Source of the DNA: CAZGUG01 sp964625335
Lineage (GTDB): Bacteria; Bacillota; Clostridia; Ch29
Length of the DNA: 8,771 bases
Reading direction: 5' to 3'
Assembly: GCA_964625335.1 (NCBI GenBank)
Contig: CAZVBE010000042.1
Location: 1 to 8,771 of the forward strand
Below the pieces are notes generated by a model that was not told where the DNA came from, did no database searches, and worked only from the letters and a program-made list of their open reading frames with translations. The translations under genes and the position numbers were made by a program. This document shows, piece after piece, positions 7,011-8,771 of this stretch. Within the stretch, counting starts at the first letter, position 1. Each line of letters opens with the position of its first letter.

Positions 7011-8705
7011 CTATCTACCCCCCTGGCCCGGATTGGTCCTTATCACAGGCATACCGCCTCCGCCACCGCCTCTGGGTATGGCAAAGCCTCCTGCACCGGG
7101 CGTACTGTAATTCTGCGCTGCCGCTCCGCCTATGCCGGTGAGTATAACCTCGTCGCCCTCTTCGAGGCCGCCGGTAATTTCAACATAATTTTCATTCCTT
7201 AAACCGGTCTCTACCCTTACCTGCCTTTGCTCTCCGTCCTGTCCGGCCTGCCCGCCGGTCATTACAAAGTAATTGCCGTTACGCTCGATAACCGCTTCAA
7301 CGGGAACCAGCAGTACATCGCGTTTATCGGCTATAAGTATTTCAATATCGGCGGTCATACCGGATTTTATCTCCTGTCCCTCCGGAATGGTTACCGTAAC
7401 GTCGTATGTAGATACGCCGCTTTGGACATTCCCTATTTCGGAAATTTTAGATACCGTACCATTAAAGGTTTTGCCCGGCAGTGCCTCAATGGTGACAACA
7501 GTTCTCTGGCCCGGTTTGATCTTTGCAATATCCAGTTCGTCTACAGGTATGGTAATCTGTTTTTCACTGCTTAACACATAGCCCAGGGAGCCGCTGTTGA
7601 TATTAGTGTTTGAATTCGAACCCGAATCCGAGTTGCTGCTGCTTTTGCCGGTAATCTCATCTCCAACTCCCACGTCCTGCCCGGCGACGATTCCGTCCAT
7701 CTCCGCGGTTACCCTTAATGATGCGATTTGCTGCTGCTTGTTCTGATATTCCAACTGGGCCTGCTTAATCCTTACGTCCTTGGATTCCTGCTCCAGCAGC
7801 AAATCGTCGCTGGACAGCAGGGCAATTACCTCGCCGGCGGCCACATGGTCCTTCTCCTTCTTCAACAGCTTTTCAACCACCGCCGAAGCAGGCGCCGTTA
7901 TCTGCCTTCTGTCGTTATATTCAACCGTTCCGGCGCTGTATGCCCTCACATCTCCTTCCGGGGTGTTTATTGTCACATATCCCTCTTCCCCTTCGGCAAA
8001 ACCTCCCGGATTTTCGAAGGTGACATGGACATAATAGAAAATGGAACCGTCCGGCCTGGATATGCCTGACTGGTCCTCGGTAACATTGGGCGTACCTGTC
8101 TGGTCTGTCGAAACCACTGTCCCCGTCATGTTGACAAACCTTGAAGCAAAAAATATCGAAGCTGACTGTCCCACTTCCACTTTATCCTTCTGGAGGGAAT
8201 TTAACGGCGCTTTTATTCTCAGCGTGGATTTATCCACAATGGCAGCTATGGCCTGGCCGCTGCTTAATGTTTCGTCTTCGATTATATTAAGTTCTTCAAT
8301 AATTCCGTTTATGGGGGATTTTGCCTCAAGGTTTTGAATTTTTTCGGCGGTTGTCTGGTAATCGAACATTGTGTTGTCAAGGTTGATCCGGCTGCTTTCA
8401 AGCTCCAGCAAAATATCGCTGTTGCTTAGGACGTATAGCAGGTCCCCGGCCTTAACCACATCCCCCTCCCTGAAGTATATCTCCTCCACCTTTCCGGTGA
8501 TATCCGGCGCCAGCCTTTGCTGTCTCACGGGGTCTGCGTTTCCGGTACCCGTTATAGACAGGCTGATATTGCCGCGGGTAACAGTGGCAGTCGGCATACC
8601 GGTTGTGTCTGCAAGCCGGGATTGTCTATTGGAATATAAGCTGTATATGCTGCCGGCTGCAACCACCAAACAGACAATTAATATCAGCAGCTTTTTGTTT
8701 TTCAT
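7011..8705 (-). CDS. MacA/YknX-like membrane-fusion (adaptor) protein with duplicated core
   Basis: A 564-aa periplasmic-adaptor-type (HlyD/RND-MFP family) protein, longer than the usual 350-450 aa. The start at 8705 is set by AAGGAGGAG 7 nt upstream (core). The frame stays open to the right edge, but no better start exists. Residues 6-23 form a signal anchor without a lipobox. Two copies of a lipoyl plus beta-barrel module follow. Module A (about 56-247) has ITGKVEEIYFREGDVVKAGD, a short helical segment, SPINGIIEEL and a barrel domain. Module B (about 258-458) has a matching ITAPASAVVEKLLKKEKDHVAAGE, a helix and DGIVAGQDVGVGDE, then a Ser/Asn-rich linker (355-373), then a second barrel. A membrane-proximal domain (about 462-525) ends with LEEGDEVILTG. 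A Gly/Pro-rich tail (533-564) follows. It should link the permease to the cell wall side; Gram-positive relatives work without a TolC partner. It is the first gene of the operon in view. Confidence 0.9.
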   Translation of the reverse strand: MKNKKLLILIVCLVVAAGSIYSLYSNRQSRLADTTGMPTATVTRGNISLSITGTGNADPVRQQRLAPDITGKVEEIYFREGDVVKAGDLLYVLSNSDILLELESSRINLDNTMFDYQTTAEKIQNLEAKSPINGIIEELNIIEDETLSSGQAIAAIVDKSTLRIKAPLNSLQKDKVEVGQSASIFFASRFVNMTGTVVSTDQTGTPNVTEDQSGISRPDGSIFYYVHVTFENPGGFAEGEEGYVTINTPEGDVRAYSAGTVEYNDRRQITAPASAVVEKLLKKEKDHVAAGEVIALLSSDDLLLEQESKDVRIKQAQLEYQNKQQQIASLRVTAEMDGIVAGQDVGVGDEITGKSSSNSDSGSNSNTNINSGSLGYVLSSEKQITIPVDELDIAKIKPGQRTVVTIEALPGKTFNGTVSKISEIGNVQSGVSTYDVTVTIPEGQEIKSGMTADIEILIADKRDVLLVPVEAVIERNGNYFVMTGGQAGQDGEQRQVRVETGLRNENYVEITGGLEEGDEVILTGIGGAAAQNYSTPGAGGFAIPRGGGGGGMPVIRTNPGQGGR

Positions 8706-8710
8706 AAATT

Positions 8711-8719
8711 CTCCTCCTT
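8711..8719 (-). promoter_or_regulatory. Ribosome binding site of the adaptor gene
   Basis: The minus strand reads AAGGAGGAG, with AGGAGG ending 7 nt before the ATG at 8705. This strong match decides the start over a TTG at 8744, which would add 13 polar residues before the signal anchor and has no comparable site. Confidence 0.85.
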
Positions 8720-8771
8720 TTTCCTCGTTGCGGAATATCCTCAACAGGGCTATGGAACGGTTCTTTATCCC

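Noticed and set aside
7587..7643. Frameshift or gene fusion within the long adaptor
   Set aside because: The frame is continuous, both halves align with each other, and no stop or ribosome site suggests two separate genes.
8706..8771. Upstream extension of the adaptor reading frame to the window edge, with a TTG start at 8744
   Set aside because: The extension is polar, would displace the signal anchor from the N-terminus, and the ATG at 8705 has a near-perfect Shine-Dalgarno site.

Overview
The window carries six protein genes, all read on the minus strand (right to left as drawn). The organism looks like a Gram-positive member of the Clostridia (Firmicutes). The evidence is strong GGAGG-type ribosome binding sites, TTG start use, an SLH-domain (cell-wall anchored) surface protein, an AT-rich factor-independent terminator, and a MacAB-like exporter with separate ATPase and permease genes and no outer-membrane channel gene in view. 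Base composition of the genes is near 50% G+C by eye, with AT-rich intergenic DNA. I cannot name the species.

Layout in transcription order: (1) 8705-7011, a long membrane-fusion/adaptor protein with two lipoyl plus beta-barrel modules; (2) 7008-6319, an ABC ATPase of the MacB/LolD type; (3) 6322-5144, a MacB/FtsX-type permease; (4) 5147-3585, a membrane sensor histidine kinase; (5) 3592-2243, an NtrC-family (sigma-54 dependent) response regulator. These five genes are 2 bp apart or overlap by 4-8 bp, so they form one translationally coupled operon whose promoter lies beyond the right edge. (6) After a 110-bp AT-rich gap with its own likely promoter comes 2123-162, a secreted fibronectin type III/SLH surface protein, ending in a perfect 18-bp stem terminator at 83-122. 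The last 60 bases on the left hold a possible promoter for the next minus-strand gene, which lies outside the window.

How they may work together (inference): the kinase senses an envelope signal and phosphorylates the regulator, which should activate a sigma-54 promoter. The obvious candidate target is the exporter operon itself or a neighbour. The exporter would move a peptide, lipid or drug out of the membrane. The surface protein has its own transcription signal and may be only a neighbour.

The most unusual points are the internally duplicated adaptor, a near-fresh 14-residue tandem duplication inside the kinase sensor domain, pairing of a MacAB-like exporter with an NtrC-type rather than a BceRS/OmpR-type system, a 5' leader hairpin that could hide the ribosome binding site of the surface-protein gene, and the cysteine-rich, degenerate-SLH nature of that protein. 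No mobile element, CRISPR array or RNA gene was seen.
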